A stretch of 64,000 nt of DNA, from positions 32,083 to 96,082 of the forward strand of contig JAWKVW010000014.1 in the NCBI GenBank assembly GCA_041397845.1, given 5' to 3'. Both the position numbers and the translations under genes were made by a program. Source of the DNA: JAKPQE01 sp041397845 (lineage in GTDB: Bacteria; Pseudomonadota; Alphaproteobacteria; Rhizobiales; JAKPQE01). The notes under the pieces were generated by a model, which did no database searches, had not been told where the DNA came from, and saw nothing but the letters and a program-made list of their open reading frames with translations. This document shows positions 9,764-17,375 of the stretch, piece after piece. Positions within the stretch are counted from its first letter, which is position 1. Every line of letters begins with the position of its first letter.

Positions 9764-10004
9764 TTTCCCGTTCCTTTCCAGTGCCACCCGATGGCTTCGT
9801 TCTCATCCGGATCGGGGCCGGGTGGCGGCGGCGGTCCGGCTGGTCTCTTGCGACCAGAGCTTGGCAACACCCTTGCAGCGGTCATGCCATGAATTAAGAT
9901 ATTGTATTCATTTAATTTTCGCTCTCGGCTGACGGTCGCGGCGGGAATTCGGGTGGATATTTCCACCGGTGCCCCAACGGGTTTTCGTGCCGGAAACCCG
10001 GGGC

Positions 10005-10616
10005 TCAGGTCCGCGCGCGGCGACGGCGCAGCCGCCAGAGAGCGAGACCGGCAAGGGCTGCCACGGCGGCAAGTGCAAGCCCGACGAGCTTGAAGCCGTG
10101 GAGATGGCCGATGATCGACAAGGCTTCGGCGGAGAGGCGGGCGCTGAAATACAGCCAGAAGCCGACCCAGAGAGCGGCGCCGATGGCATTGGCCGCAAGG
10201 AACCGCCACCAGGCAAGGCCGAAGCTGCCGGCGAGAATTCCATTTAGCTGGCGAAGAATTATGAAGAAGCGGGCGACCATCACGACCGCAGCGCCGAAGC
10301 GGCGGTACTGTTCCTCAAGGCGGGCAAGGCGCGGTTCGGTCAGGCCGACATGGCGGCCGAGGCGCCAGACCGCGGCGGCGCCATATCGCCGGCCAAGGAA
10401 ATAGCCGATGTTGTCGCCGATCACCGAGCCGGCCCAAAGGGCCAGGAAGAGCGGCAGAAGGCTTGACCCGCCAGTGCCAGTGTTCGTGCCGGCGGCGGCG
10501 CCAAGGGCGATGATCAGCGTTTCGCCGGGCAGGGGTGCGCCGAGGGATTCCAGCATGACAACGAGAGCGGCGACCGGATATCCGGCGGCAACGACGGTTG
10601 CGACGAGGCCAGACAT
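10005..10616 (-). CDS. DedA-family membrane protein
   Basis: A 203-residue inner-membrane protein of the DedA/SNARE-associated family, members of which act as lipid flippases or proton-coupled envelope transporters. Visible are the re-entrant block ESLGAPLPGETLII, GDNIGYFLGRRYG, RFFIILRQLNGILAGS and three to four further hydrophobic segments, ending in an Arg-rich tail. The start at 10616 gives the family length. It lies 23 bases behind the NtrC-type regulator gene on the same strand, so it may be the third gene of that sigma-54-driven operon; that would link the two-component system to envelope or lipid homeostasis. Confidence 0.88.
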   Translation of the reverse strand: MSGLVATVVAAGYPVAALVVMLESLGAPLPGETLIIALGAAAGTNTGTGGSSLLPLFLALWAGSVIGDNIGYFLGRRYGAAAVWRLGRHVGLTEPRLARLEEQYRRFGAAVVMVARFFIILRQLNGILAGSFGLAWWRFLAANAIGAALWVGFWLYFSARLSAEALSIIGHLHGFKLVGLALAAVAALAGLALWRLRRRRART

Positions 10617-10639
10617 GGCGGCGCCTTTCGGGGATGGGC

Positions 10640-12034
10640 TCAGTTGCGGCTGAGGCCGTATTTCTGCATGCGATAGCGCAGGGTCTCGCGGGTCGTGCCG
10701 AGGGCGCGCGCGGTTGCCATGACATTGTGGCCGTGGCGCTCGAGAGCGGTCGCGATGATGAAGCGGTCCATTTCCTCCAGCATCATCGAGCCATCGAGCG
10801 GCAGGCGGATCCAGTCGCCATCGTCGGCGGCACTGGCCGCGCCGCCCGGGGCAGGACGGACGGCACCCGGCAGCCCCAGCCATTCGACCGGCAGGTCCGG
10901 CCCGCTCGACAGGAGCACGGAGCGCTCGATGACGTTGCGCAGCTCGCGGACATTGCCGGGCCATGCATAGGTGCGGAGCGCCTGCCAGGCGGCATCCGGC
11001 ACGCGCGACACGATCTTGCCGGCGCGGCCGTTGAATTCGCCGATCATCGCCATGACGAGGTCGGCGAGGTCCTCCAGCCTGTCCTTCAGGCTCGGCAGGA
11101 CGATCTCGAAGACGGAGATGCGATGATAGAGGTCGCTGCGGAACCGTCCGGCCGCTGCCTCGTCCTTGAGGTTGCGATTGGAGGCGGCGATGACCTGTAC
11201 GTCGACGGAGATCGGCTGTTCGCCGCCGACGCGGCGGTAGCTCTGCTCTTCCAGCACCTTCAGGAGTTTCGACTGGAGACCGAGATCCATCTCGCCGATT
11301 TCGTCGAGAAAGAGGGTGCCGCCGTCGGCCTGTTCGAAAAGGCCGCGATGGCGTGCGCGGGCGCCGGTGAAGGCGCCGGGCTCATGGCCGAAGAGTTCGG
11401 ATTCCAGCAGGTCGCGCGGGAAGGCGGCGCAATTGACGTCGATGAACGGGCCGTCGCGGCGAAGGCCGGAATAGTGGAGAATCTTGGCGGCAAGGCCCTT
11501 GCCGGTGCCGGTCTCGCCACCGAGGAGAACGCTCGACAGGGGAACGCGGGCGAGCTGGGCCAGCATGGTGCGGACCCGGGCGGCCAGCGGGCTCGAGCCG
11601 AGATAGCTCTCGGGGGCGTAGCGCACGGCAGCCGTGCGGGTGGCATCGCTGAGCCGCTGCTGGGCGCGGGCGCCACGGGTTGCGGCGGCCAGCGCAAGAT
11701 CGAGCTTGTGGTAGTCGAGCGGCTTGGCGAGGAAGTCGAGGGCGCCGAGGCGCATGGCGCGCTGCACGTCGCTCTCCTCGCCATAGCCGGACAGGAAGAT
11801 CCACTCGCCCGGCTTGCCGTTGGTGCGTGCTTCCTCAAGGAAGTCGAGACCGTTGCCATCGGGCAGGTTCATGTCCGAGAGGACGACGGCCGGCTCGATG
11901 CCGAGATCGAGGATGAGGTGACGGGCGTCGGCAAGGGTCGGCGACAGGGACACCTGCCAGCCCAGCCGTTCGAAGCGGCGCTTCAGCTCGGCGCCGAACA
12001 GCCGCTCGTCCTCAATGATCATCATGGTCGCCAT
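10640..12034 (-). CDS. Sigma-54-dependent NtrC-family response regulator
   Basis: A 464-residue activator with an N-terminal receiver (IIEDE, phospho-Asp in VVLSDMNLPDG, Lys in FLAKPLD), a central AAA+ domain (Walker A GETGTGKGLAAK, GAFTGA loop, Walker B GTLFLDEIGEMD) and a C-terminal Fis-type helix-turn-helix (TARALGTTRETLRYRM). The GAFTGA loop is intact, so it should contact sigma-54 and remodel the closed promoter complex. It lies 46 bases after the partner kinase. A sigma-54 promoter and paired dyads in front of the kinase gene suggest that it controls its own operon. Confidence 0.95.
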   Translation of the reverse strand: MATMMIIEDERLFGAELKRRFERLGWQVSLSPTLADARHLILDLGIEPAVVLSDMNLPDGNGLDFLEEARTNGKPGEWIFLSGYGEESDVQRAMRLGALDFLAKPLDYHKLDLALAAATRGARAQQRLSDATRTAAVRYAPESYLGSSPLAARVRTMLAQLARVPLSSVLLGGETGTGKGLAAKILHYSGLRRDGPFIDVNCAAFPRDLLESELFGHEPGAFTGARARHRGLFEQADGGTLFLDEIGEMDLGLQSKLLKVLEEQSYRRVGGEQPISVDVQVIAASNRNLKDEAAAGRFRSDLYHRISVFEIVLPSLKDRLEDLADLVMAMIGEFNGRAGKIVSRVPDAAWQALRTYAWPGNVRELRNVIERSVLLSSGPDLPVEWLGLPGAVRPAPGGAASAADDGDWIRLPLDGSMMLEEMDRFIIATALERHGHNVMATARALGTTRETLRYRMQKYGLSRN

Positions 12035-12080
12035 TTGTCCGATTCCCTGCAAGGCGCTGATATTGTGTAAGGTTTTCAGG

Positions 12081-13550
12081 TCACGCCGGGCATGGCAGCG
12101 AGATGACGGCGCGGGCGCCGCCGCCCTTGGCGCATTCGAGCCTGAGTTCGCCGCCGGCCGAGCGGATCTGGCGCTGGATGACGGCAAGGCCGAGGCCGGT
12201 GCCCCTTTCCTTGCCCGACTGGAAGGGCCGGACGCCGAACCGCAGCAGGTCTGGCGGATAGCCGGGGCCATCGTCGGTGACGGCGAGGACGATCTCGCCG
12301 CCCGCACGATGCGCCGAGATGCCGATCCGGCCGGGATTGCCGCCGATTGCCTCGGCGGCGTTGCGCATCAGGTTGAGCAGCACCTGGCGGAGGGTGTCGC
12401 GCGGCAGGCGGCAGGTTTCCGCGGCGATATCGGTCACCACGTCGATGCGGCTCCTCGCCGGCAGGCCGAAGCGGAAGAGGCGGGCCATATCGTCAACAAG
12501 ACCGCGCAGATCAACGGGGGCTGGCGCTTCCGGCCGGCCAGGCCTGCGCTCGAGCAGTTCGTTGAGAAGGCGGCTGACGCGGTCCATCTCGTCAATGACG
12601 AGGCCGAGGCGTTCCTTCTGGTCGGCGTCGGCGACCTCGCCTTCAAGGTTGCGCAGGGCAAGGCCGATGCCGGAGATCGGATTGCGCAATTCGTGCGCGA
12701 CCTGGGCCGAGAACTCGCCGAGGGCGGAGAGGCGAGCCGCATCGGCAAGCTCGATCTGCTGGCGCAGGAGCGTCTCGGCGGAAACGCGAACCTGCGCCTC
12801 CAGCGTTTCCTGCTGCCGGTTGGTCGCGTCGCGGGCCTCGCGAAGCTTTTCCGTCATGGCGTTGTAGCGGGCAAAGACGGGCGCGAGCGGATCGCCGGGC
12901 CCGGACGGGTCGATGCTGCGAAAATCGAGATTGCCGACGTTCTCCAGCATCACCGAGAGTTTCTGCAGCGAGCCGAGCGACCGGCGCCGAAGCTGCGCCA
13001 GCATCAGAACGGAGGCGAGCGGGGCGAGAAAGAGGGCCATGCCGGCGACGAGAAATTCTGATTCCGCTGCCTTTCGGGTTTCCAGAATGGCGAGGCGCTG
13101 GAGCTCGTTTTCCTCGGCAACGGTCTGGCGGACGATGGTCAGGGCGGCGAGCAGGCCGGCTTCCGGATTGCCGTTGTTCGCCTCGAGGAACTGGCGGGCC
13201 TGACGCAGGTTTTCCGGCGTCTGCTCGTTGAGGTGGCCGCCATTGTCGAGGATTTTCTGAAGACGGTCGCTGATGCCGGCGATCTCGGCATCGGTCGGCG
13301 GCGACCGGTCCTCGATGTGGCGGATCAGCAGTTCCTGGATGCCAAGGCTCGATTCCTGCAGGGCATGCAGGTGGTTGAGGTGCCGCTCCAGCGGGTCGAG
13401 GCGCTGTCTCGACGACCAGGACATGTAGGCAAGGAAAGCGATCGAGACGATGAGGCCGAGGGCGGCAAGGGTGGCGGCGATGTGGAACGGCCGCAACAGC
13501 GAACTGCGGATGCCGTGCGTCTCGTCGTCCCGGTCGGTCGCGTCGGTCAT
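12081..13550 (-). CDS. Sensor histidine kinase, partner of NtrC-type regulator
   Basis: A 489-residue membrane kinase. A transmembrane segment lies near residues 22-45, a mostly helical periplasmic region of about 120 residues follows, a second membrane segment sits near 175-195, and a coiled-coil region precedes the HisKA box FSAQVAHELRNPISG. The ATPase domain has NLMRNAAEAIGG, DDGPGYPPDLL and GTGLGLAVI. The start at 13550 follows GGAGAAGGCGAC; longer upstream frames would run through the regulatory region. It is the first gene of a kinase-regulator-DedA cluster. The ligand is unknown: the sensor region matches no domain I recognise. Confidence 0.92.
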   Translation of the reverse strand: MTDATDRDDETHGIRSSLLRPFHIAATLAALGLIVSIAFLAYMSWSSRQRLDPLERHLNHLHALQESSLGIQELLIRHIEDRSPPTDAEIAGISDRLQKILDNGGHLNEQTPENLRQARQFLEANNGNPEAGLLAALTIVRQTVAEENELQRLAILETRKAAESEFLVAGMALFLAPLASVLMLAQLRRRSLGSLQKLSVMLENVGNLDFRSIDPSGPGDPLAPVFARYNAMTEKLREARDATNRQQETLEAQVRVSAETLLRQQIELADAARLSALGEFSAQVAHELRNPISGIGLALRNLEGEVADADQKERLGLVIDEMDRVSRLLNELLERRPGRPEAPAPVDLRGLVDDMARLFRFGLPARSRIDVVTDIAAETCRLPRDTLRQVLLNLMRNAAEAIGGNPGRIGISAHRAGGEIVLAVTDDGPGYPPDLLRFGVRPFQSGKERGTGLGLAVIQRQIRSAGGELRLECAKGGGARAVISLPCPA

Positions 13551-13639
13551 GTCGCCTTCTCCGGTGCCGCATCGCCAATTCCGGCGCGGATCGCCGCCGT
13601 TTGCGCCGGCGCCCCTCGGCGAGGGACATTCGTCCCGGT

Positions 13640-13654
13640 GCAAGCGGCACGCCA
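13640..13654 (-). promoter_or_regulatory. Sigma-54 (RpoN) promoter of kinase-regulator operon
   Basis: Read on the minus strand the 15 bases are TGGCGTGCCGCTTGC. GG (-24) and GC (-12) have the required 10-base separation, and the sequence matches TGGCAC-N5-TTGC in eight of ten positions. It lies 90 bases before the kinase start. The adjacent regulator is a sigma-54 activator, which supports the assignment. Confidence 0.75.
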
Positions 13655-13716
13655 GCGCATGCGGCCGCGAAGTGCCTGCAAGGCCTTGCATTTTTTTGTG
13701 ATGTGGCGCAGTGGCG

Positions 13717-13750
13717 GTTGAAATCAACCGGCAACCGGTTGTTTTCAACC
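13717..13750. promoter_or_regulatory. Tandem dyad operators (putative enhancer for NtrC-type regulator)
   Basis: Two palindromes, GGTTGA-AA-TCAACC (13717-13730) and GGTTG-TTTT-CAACC (13737-13750), share the form GGTTG-N4-CAACC and are exactly 20 bases centre to centre, two helical turns on one DNA face. Their centres lie about 96 and 116 bases upstream of the predicted sigma-54 start, the usual place for an upstream activator sequence. Binding by the neighbouring regulator is inferred. Confidence 0.7.
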
Positions 13751-13779
13751 GCCGCGGGGCAATGTCGTGCCGGACCGTC

Positions 13780-14781
13780 TCAGTTGGCTTCGGCGAGGGG
13801 GAATTTCAGGCGATAGCTGATCGAGACGTCGGTCACCTCATATTCCGCCGTGCCGTTCACCGAAGCCGGGACGATGCGCTCCAGAACGATGGAGCCGAAA
13901 TGCCTTGTGTCTTCGCGATTGTCATGGCGGAAGGCGCCCGGCTCGTCGCGACGCTCGCTCCAGGTGATCTCGACCATCTCCTTTTCGATGCCGCGCCGCT
14001 CGACCGCACAGGTCAGCACGATCGGTTCAACGGATCGGCCGTGCGAGCCGTAGGAAATCGCGTTGACGACAAGTTCGTGCAAGGCGAGGCCGACATGAAT
14101 TGCGGCATTGGGTGAGAGCAGCGGATCATCGCCCGTCCGACGGATCCGGTCCGGGTGTTCGGCGAGATAGCGATCGGTCTGCTCGCGGACGAGGTCACCA
14201 AAGCGGGCGCCGCTCCAGCTTGAGTCCGTGATGAGATCCTGCGATCGCGACAACGAGAACAGGCGGCCGCGGAACTTCTGCAGGAACAGGTCGAGCGTGC
14301 TGGAATGCTTGGCGGTCTGGCTGGCGATCGACTGGATGATGGCCAGGAGGTTCTTGGAGCGGTGGCTGACTTCACGCAGGAGCACCCGCAACACGATCTC
14401 GCGCCGGCGCTCCTCGGTCAGGTCCATGATGGTGATCATGACGTCGGCAGCCTCGATGCTTGCCGGAACCGTCTCCACAAGAAGCTCGAAGTGCCGTTCG
14501 CCGACCTGGATTTCGACGCGACGCTGCTCCTTCGTCGTGCGCACTTCGGACTTCAGTTCGGCAATCCGGGCGCCCAGTTCGTCGCCGAAAATGCTGAAAT
14601 CGGTTGGTTCGGAACCATCAGCGACGCGCCAGCATTCGGGCAGATTGGCGACAAACAGGTAACGGTCGAACCGGTCCTGCGCGATGACGCAGACACCGGA
14701 GCGCACCAATGCCCGAATGAGATAGCGTCTGAACTGGTCTTCATCCTGACCAGGGCGCTCCCATGTGAGCTTCAGCCCCAT
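13780..14781 (-). CDS. Soluble HWE-family histidine kinase next to phyR
   Basis: A 333-residue kinase without membrane segments. The first 125 residues form a PAS-like or unknown input region. The HWE dimerisation block LLREVSHRSKNLLAII carries the phospho-acceptor His; the N-box is LHELVVNAISYGS, and the diagnostic WxE motif is WSE in EITWSERRDE. HWE and HisKA_2 kinases are the usual phosphodonors of PhyR in the alphaproteobacterial general stress response. Position on the same strand as, and next but one to, phyR makes it a strong candidate for that role. No EcfG promoter was found directly upstream. Confidence 0.9.
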   Translation of the reverse strand: MGLKLTWERPGQDEDQFRRYLIRALVRSGVCVIAQDRFDRYLFVANLPECWRVADGSEPTDFSIFGDELGARIAELKSEVRTTKEQRRVEIQVGERHFELLVETVPASIEAADVMITIMDLTEERRREIVLRVLLREVSHRSKNLLAIIQSIASQTAKHSSTLDLFLQKFRGRLFSLSRSQDLITDSSWSGARFGDLVREQTDRYLAEHPDRIRRTGDDPLLSPNAAIHVGLALHELVVNAISYGSHGRSVEPIVLTCAVERRGIEKEMVEITWSERRDEPGAFRHDNREDTRHFGSIVLERIVPASVNGTAEYEVTDVSISYRLKFPLAEAN

Positions 14782-14877
14782 TCGACCTTCTCCATTACGC
14801 GCCCCAACCAGTGTGATGCCGGCACTGCACGAGATTGTGTGCCGGCATCCGGGCTTCAGGATAGTTCCTGCGCGGCA

Positions 14878-15042
14878 TCAGGCGCGCCGGAAAAGACCAG
14901 CGACCAGCGAGATAACCAGAAACACGAGGAACACGTAGAACAGGATCTGCGCGATGCCGGCAGAAGCTCCGGCAATGCCGCCGAATCCGAGAACGCCAGC
15001 GATGATCGCGATGACCAGAAACACCAGAGCATAGTAAAGCAT
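14878..15042 (-). CDS. DUF1328 small membrane protein (YtjA family)
   Basis: A 54-residue protein with two hydrophobic helices separated by a Gly-rich turn (GVLGFGGIAGASAGIAQ) and a short basic C-terminus, the standard form of the DUF1328/YtjA family of stress-induced inner-membrane peptides. The start at 15042 has GAAGGAGAAA upstream. An exact EcfG promoter is placed 32 bases before the start, so it is expected to belong to the general stress regulon. Its molecular function is unknown. Confidence 0.88.
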   Translation of the reverse strand: MLYYALVFLVIAIIAGVLGFGGIAGASAGIAQILFYVFLVFLVISLVAGLFRRA

Positions 15043-15073
15043 CGAATTTCTCCTTCGGTTTGTTCGAAGGCAA

Positions 15074-15098
15074 AACGTTCCATGCATGAATATGTTCC
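15074..15098 (-). promoter_or_regulatory. EcfG promoter of DUF1328 gene
   Basis: On the minus strand GGAAC (15098-15094) and CGTT (15077-15074) are separated by exactly 16 bases, the consensus of EcfG-type sigma factors. It sits 32 bases before the start codon. Confidence 0.85.
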
Positions 15099-15122
15099 AC
15101 GGTGCTCTCGATCATTTTTGCA

Positions 15123-15917
15123 TCACGCGGCGACGCGGACGTTCTCGCGGAAGAACAGCGCCTGACTGATGAGCGCCTTGACCATCTCCGGATTGAACGG
15201 CTTGGTGACAAGGAATGCCGGCTCCGGCCGCTCGCCGGTCAGCAGCCGCTCGGGAAATGCGGTGATGAAGATGACGGGAATGCTCTGACTGGCAAGGATC
15301 TCGTTGACCGCGTCGATGCCCGAGCTGCCGTCGGCAAGCTGGATGTCGGCCAGCACCATCTTCGGGCTGGTGGCGTTGAACAGTTCAACGGCCTCGGCGT
15401 GGGTGCGGGCAACGCCGGTGACACGGTGGCCGAGTTCCTCGACCATCTGCTCGATGTCCATGGCAATCAGCGGTTCATCCTCGATGATGAGGATGTCCGT
15501 CGCGACCTGTCTGGAAATTTCGCGAGAGGCTTCGGCAAGGAGTTCGCCGATCTCGCGCTCGTCGATATCGAGGATCTCGCTGGCCTCGCCCGGGGAGAAG
15601 GACTCGACGGCGGTCAACAGGAATGCCTGACGCGCTTTCTGCGGCACGGCGGCAAGGTTGGCCGCGGCGTGCTGTTCCCACGCAAAGGGCGATTCCATAG
15701 GGCGGATGTCGATTGCGGTGGAACCGAAGATTGTCGAGAACAGTTTGTACAGCGAGACGCGATCGCTGCTTGTCTCGGGAAAGGCCGACACGTCGGCTAT
15801 GAGCGCTTCCAGAACGGCGGCCACATAGGCGTCGCCCGACGTCTGCGAGCCGGTCACCGCCCGCGCATAACGGCGCAGGAACGGCAGGTGAGAGGCGATT
15901 CTGGTGGACAGCGGCAT
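15123..15917 (-). CDS. phyR: General stress response regulator PhyR
   Basis: Anti-anti-sigma factor of the alphaproteobacterial general stress response. The 264 residues form an N-terminal sigma-factor-like domain (about 1-135, sigma2- and sigma4-like helices that mimic EcfG) and a C-terminal receiver (about 141-260) with acidic pocket IIEDE, phospho-Asp 191 in LADIQLADG and Lys 239 in VTKPF. On phosphorylation the sigma-like domain captures NepR and frees EcfG. It is divergent from nepR-ecfG, and both directions have an exact EcfG promoter in the shared 143-base region, so the switch is autoregulated. The unusual receiver-behind-sigma order leaves no doubt about the family. Confidence 0.97.
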   Translation of the reverse strand: MPLSTRIASHLPFLRRYARAVTGSQTSGDAYVAAVLEALIADVSAFPETSSDRVSLYKLFSTIFGSTAIDIRPMESPFAWEQHAAANLAAVPQKARQAFLLTAVESFSPGEASEILDIDEREIGELLAEASREISRQVATDILIIEDEPLIAMDIEQMVEELGHRVTGVARTHAEAVELFNATSPKMVLADIQLADGSSGIDAVNEILASQSIPVIFITAFPERLLTGERPEPAFLVTKPFNPEMVKALISQALFFRENVRVAA

Positions 15918-15964
15918 ACGCGGAAGTCTCCCTCGAGGATTTCGACCTGACTTGATGAAACGTT

Positions 15965-15989
15965 AACGTGGCCGTCGAAAAAAAGTTCC
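15965..15989 (-). promoter_or_regulatory. EcfG promoter of phyR
   Basis: Minus-strand GGAAC (15989-15985), 16-base spacer containing a T7 tract, CGTT (15968-15965). It ends 48 bases before the phyR start. Confidence 0.88.
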
Positions 15990-15997
15990 AACGTTGC

Positions 15998-16022
15998 GGA
16001 ACATTTTTTTTCGTCACGCGTT
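15998..16022 (+). promoter_or_regulatory. EcfG promoter of nepR-ecfG
   Basis: GGAAC (15998-16002), 16-base spacer starting with a T8 tract, CGTT (16019-16022). The -35 elements of this and the phyR promoter are only eight bases apart, back to back, so two EcfG holoenzymes would compete for, or share, one site. Confidence 0.88.
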
Positions 16023-16060
16023 GTGCAGGTAGACGATATGCGACCGATCTCCAGGGTGTC

Positions 16061-16294
16061 ATGACAAATCAGAGTAAATCCTTGACAATTCAAGAACATG
16101 GATATGACGCAAGCGGCGGGCTCGATCCCAATGGCCAGATCTCGAGGAAGCTGCGTGAGTTCTACCTGTCGGTGCAGGAAGAGGCGATCCCGGACAGGTT
16201 CCTCGATCTTCTCGAGCGTCTTGACGAGGCGGAGCGGGCGCAGGCCGACGCTACGGGCGCGTCTGGCCCGGATGGCGCGGGGTTGCGCCCATGA
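16061..16294 (+). CDS. nepR: Anti-sigma factor NepR
   Basis: A 77-residue protein. The conserved NepR core lies at about residues 30-60 (LREFYLSVQEEAIPDRFLDL), two amphipathic helices that hold EcfG inactive and switch to phosphorylated PhyR. The N-terminus is polar and probably disordered. The ATG at 16061 was chosen because it follows the EcfG promoter by 38 bases; the ribosome-binding site is weak (CAGGGTGTC). The stop overlaps the ecfG start by four bases (ATGA), which helps keep sigma and anti-sigma in balance. Confidence 0.93.
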   Translation: MTNQSKSLTIQEHGYDASGGLDPNGQISRKLREFYLSVQEEAIPDRFLDLLERLDEAERAQADATGASGPDGAGLRP

Positions 16295-16857
16295 GCGACA
16301 ACGACATCGCACCCGATCCCCAGTTCAAGCGCCAGATGCTGGCGACGCTGCCGAGCCTGAGGGCATTTGCGGTGTCGCTTTCCGGGCGCCATGACAAGGC
16401 GGACGACCTCGTGCAGGACACAATCATGAAGGCCTGGGCGAAGCAGGACAGCTTCGAACTCGGGACCAACATGAAAGCCTGGCTCTTCACGATCCTGCGC
16501 AATGAGTTCTACAGCCAGATGCGCAAGCACGGACGGGAGGTGCAGGACAGCGAGGGCACCTTCACCGAGAGGATGTCGACTCATCCGGAGCAGTATGGCT
16601 CGCTTGACCTTGCCGACTTCCGCAACGCGCTCGAGCAGCTACCGGACGACCAGCGCGAGGCGATCGTTCTCGTCGGCGCTTCCGGATTTGCCTATGAGGA
16701 AGCCGCCGAGATTTGCGGTTGTGCCGTCGGCACGATCAAAAGCCGGGTCAGCCGTGCCCGAACGAAGCTGCAGGAACTGCTCGGCATTACGGGCGAGGCG
16801 GACTACGGGCCGGATGCGAGCGCGGCGGCCGTTACCTCGCAGGCGTTCGCCGGCTGA
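16291..16857 (+). CDS. ecfG: General stress sigma factor EcfG
   Basis: ECF-type sigma factor of 188 residues. Region 2 (ADDLVQDTIMKAWAKQDSF) binds the -10 element and core polymerase. Region 4 (EEAAEICGCAVGTIKSRVSR) is the helix-turn-helix for the GGAAC -35 element. There is no region 3, as in all ECF factors. Coupling to nepR by ATGA and the adjacent divergent phyR are the hallmark of the EcfG group. The exact GGAAC-N16-CGTT sites throughout the next 18 kb are its predicted targets. Confidence 0.97.
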   Translation: MSDNDIAPDPQFKRQMLATLPSLRAFAVSLSGRHDKADDLVQDTIMKAWAKQDSFELGTNMKAWLFTILRNEFYSQMRKHGREVQDSEGTFTERMSTHPEQYGSLDLADFRNALEQLPDDQREAIVLVGASGFAYEEAAEICGCAVGTIKSRVSRARTKLQELLGITGEADYGPDASAAAVTSQAFAG

Positions 16858-17242
16858 GGGCGGCGACGGCCGCGGCGACGAGATCGTCGGGAAAATATGG
16901 CTTCAGGACGACGGGGCATCCCTCGAAACCAGGGATGCCCCTGTCGTTTCCGCAGTCGGTCGACAACAGGATGACGGGTGCCCGGCATGCCCGGGCCATA
17001 TCGGCAATCGCCTGCCGGAAATGTCGATCGGTGACGGGTTCATCGGGGAACTGGATGCCACGATCATCCTCCATGGCGAGGACGATGAGGTCGAAATGCC
17101 TGTCCTGCGCCATTGCGACGAACTGGGCCGGCGTGTAGGCGTCGGCTCTGCAGGCGAGGCGTTCGGCGAGTGTTTCGGCGGCATCGATCGCGATGATGGC
17201 AGAGGGGTCGATGACGGCGACTTGAAGCAGGCGCTGAACCAT
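16832..17242 (-). CDS. Degenerate receiver-domain protein
   Basis: A single-domain 136-residue protein with the receiver fold pattern: strand 1 VAVIDP, alternating helices, Thr/Ser in ILLSTD and the switch Lys in VVLKPYFPDDL. The position of the phospho-accepting Asp (about 56, in LIVLAMEDD) is Ala, and the acidic pocket has only one Asp, so normal phosphorylation is doubtful. It converges on ecfG and overlaps its 3' end by 26 bases. Such pseudo-receivers often act as phosphate-independent adaptors; a role in the stress pathway is suggested by position only. Start at 17242 with GGAGGGCC upstream. Confidence 0.75.
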   Translation of the reverse strand: MVQRLLQVAVIDPSAIIAIDAAETLAERLACRADAYTPAQFVAMAQDRHFDLIVLAMEDDRGIQFPDEPVTDRHFRQAIADMARACRAPVILLSTDCGNDRGIPGFEGCPVVLKPYFPDDLVAAAVAALSRRTPAR

Positions 17243-17375
17243 TGGGCTTGGCCCTCCTTAGAGAGGCAGAAGGCCGGATACGCCCGACGATTGTCAGTGC
17301 GCTACTATGACATAAAGGCGGGGAACCACCTGCACTTGCTGGCCAACCGTTTCCATCAGGACAGGAAGGTGAAAA

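Noticed and set aside
13640..13760. Dyads read as a terminator or REP element
   Set aside because: No gene ends here towards a T run; the fixed 20-base phasing and the sigma-54 promoter downstream fit an enhancer better.
17331..17356. GGAAC ... CGTT upstream of the Crp/Fnr-type gene
   Set aside because: The spacer is 21 bases, outside the 16-17 accepted for EcfG promoters.
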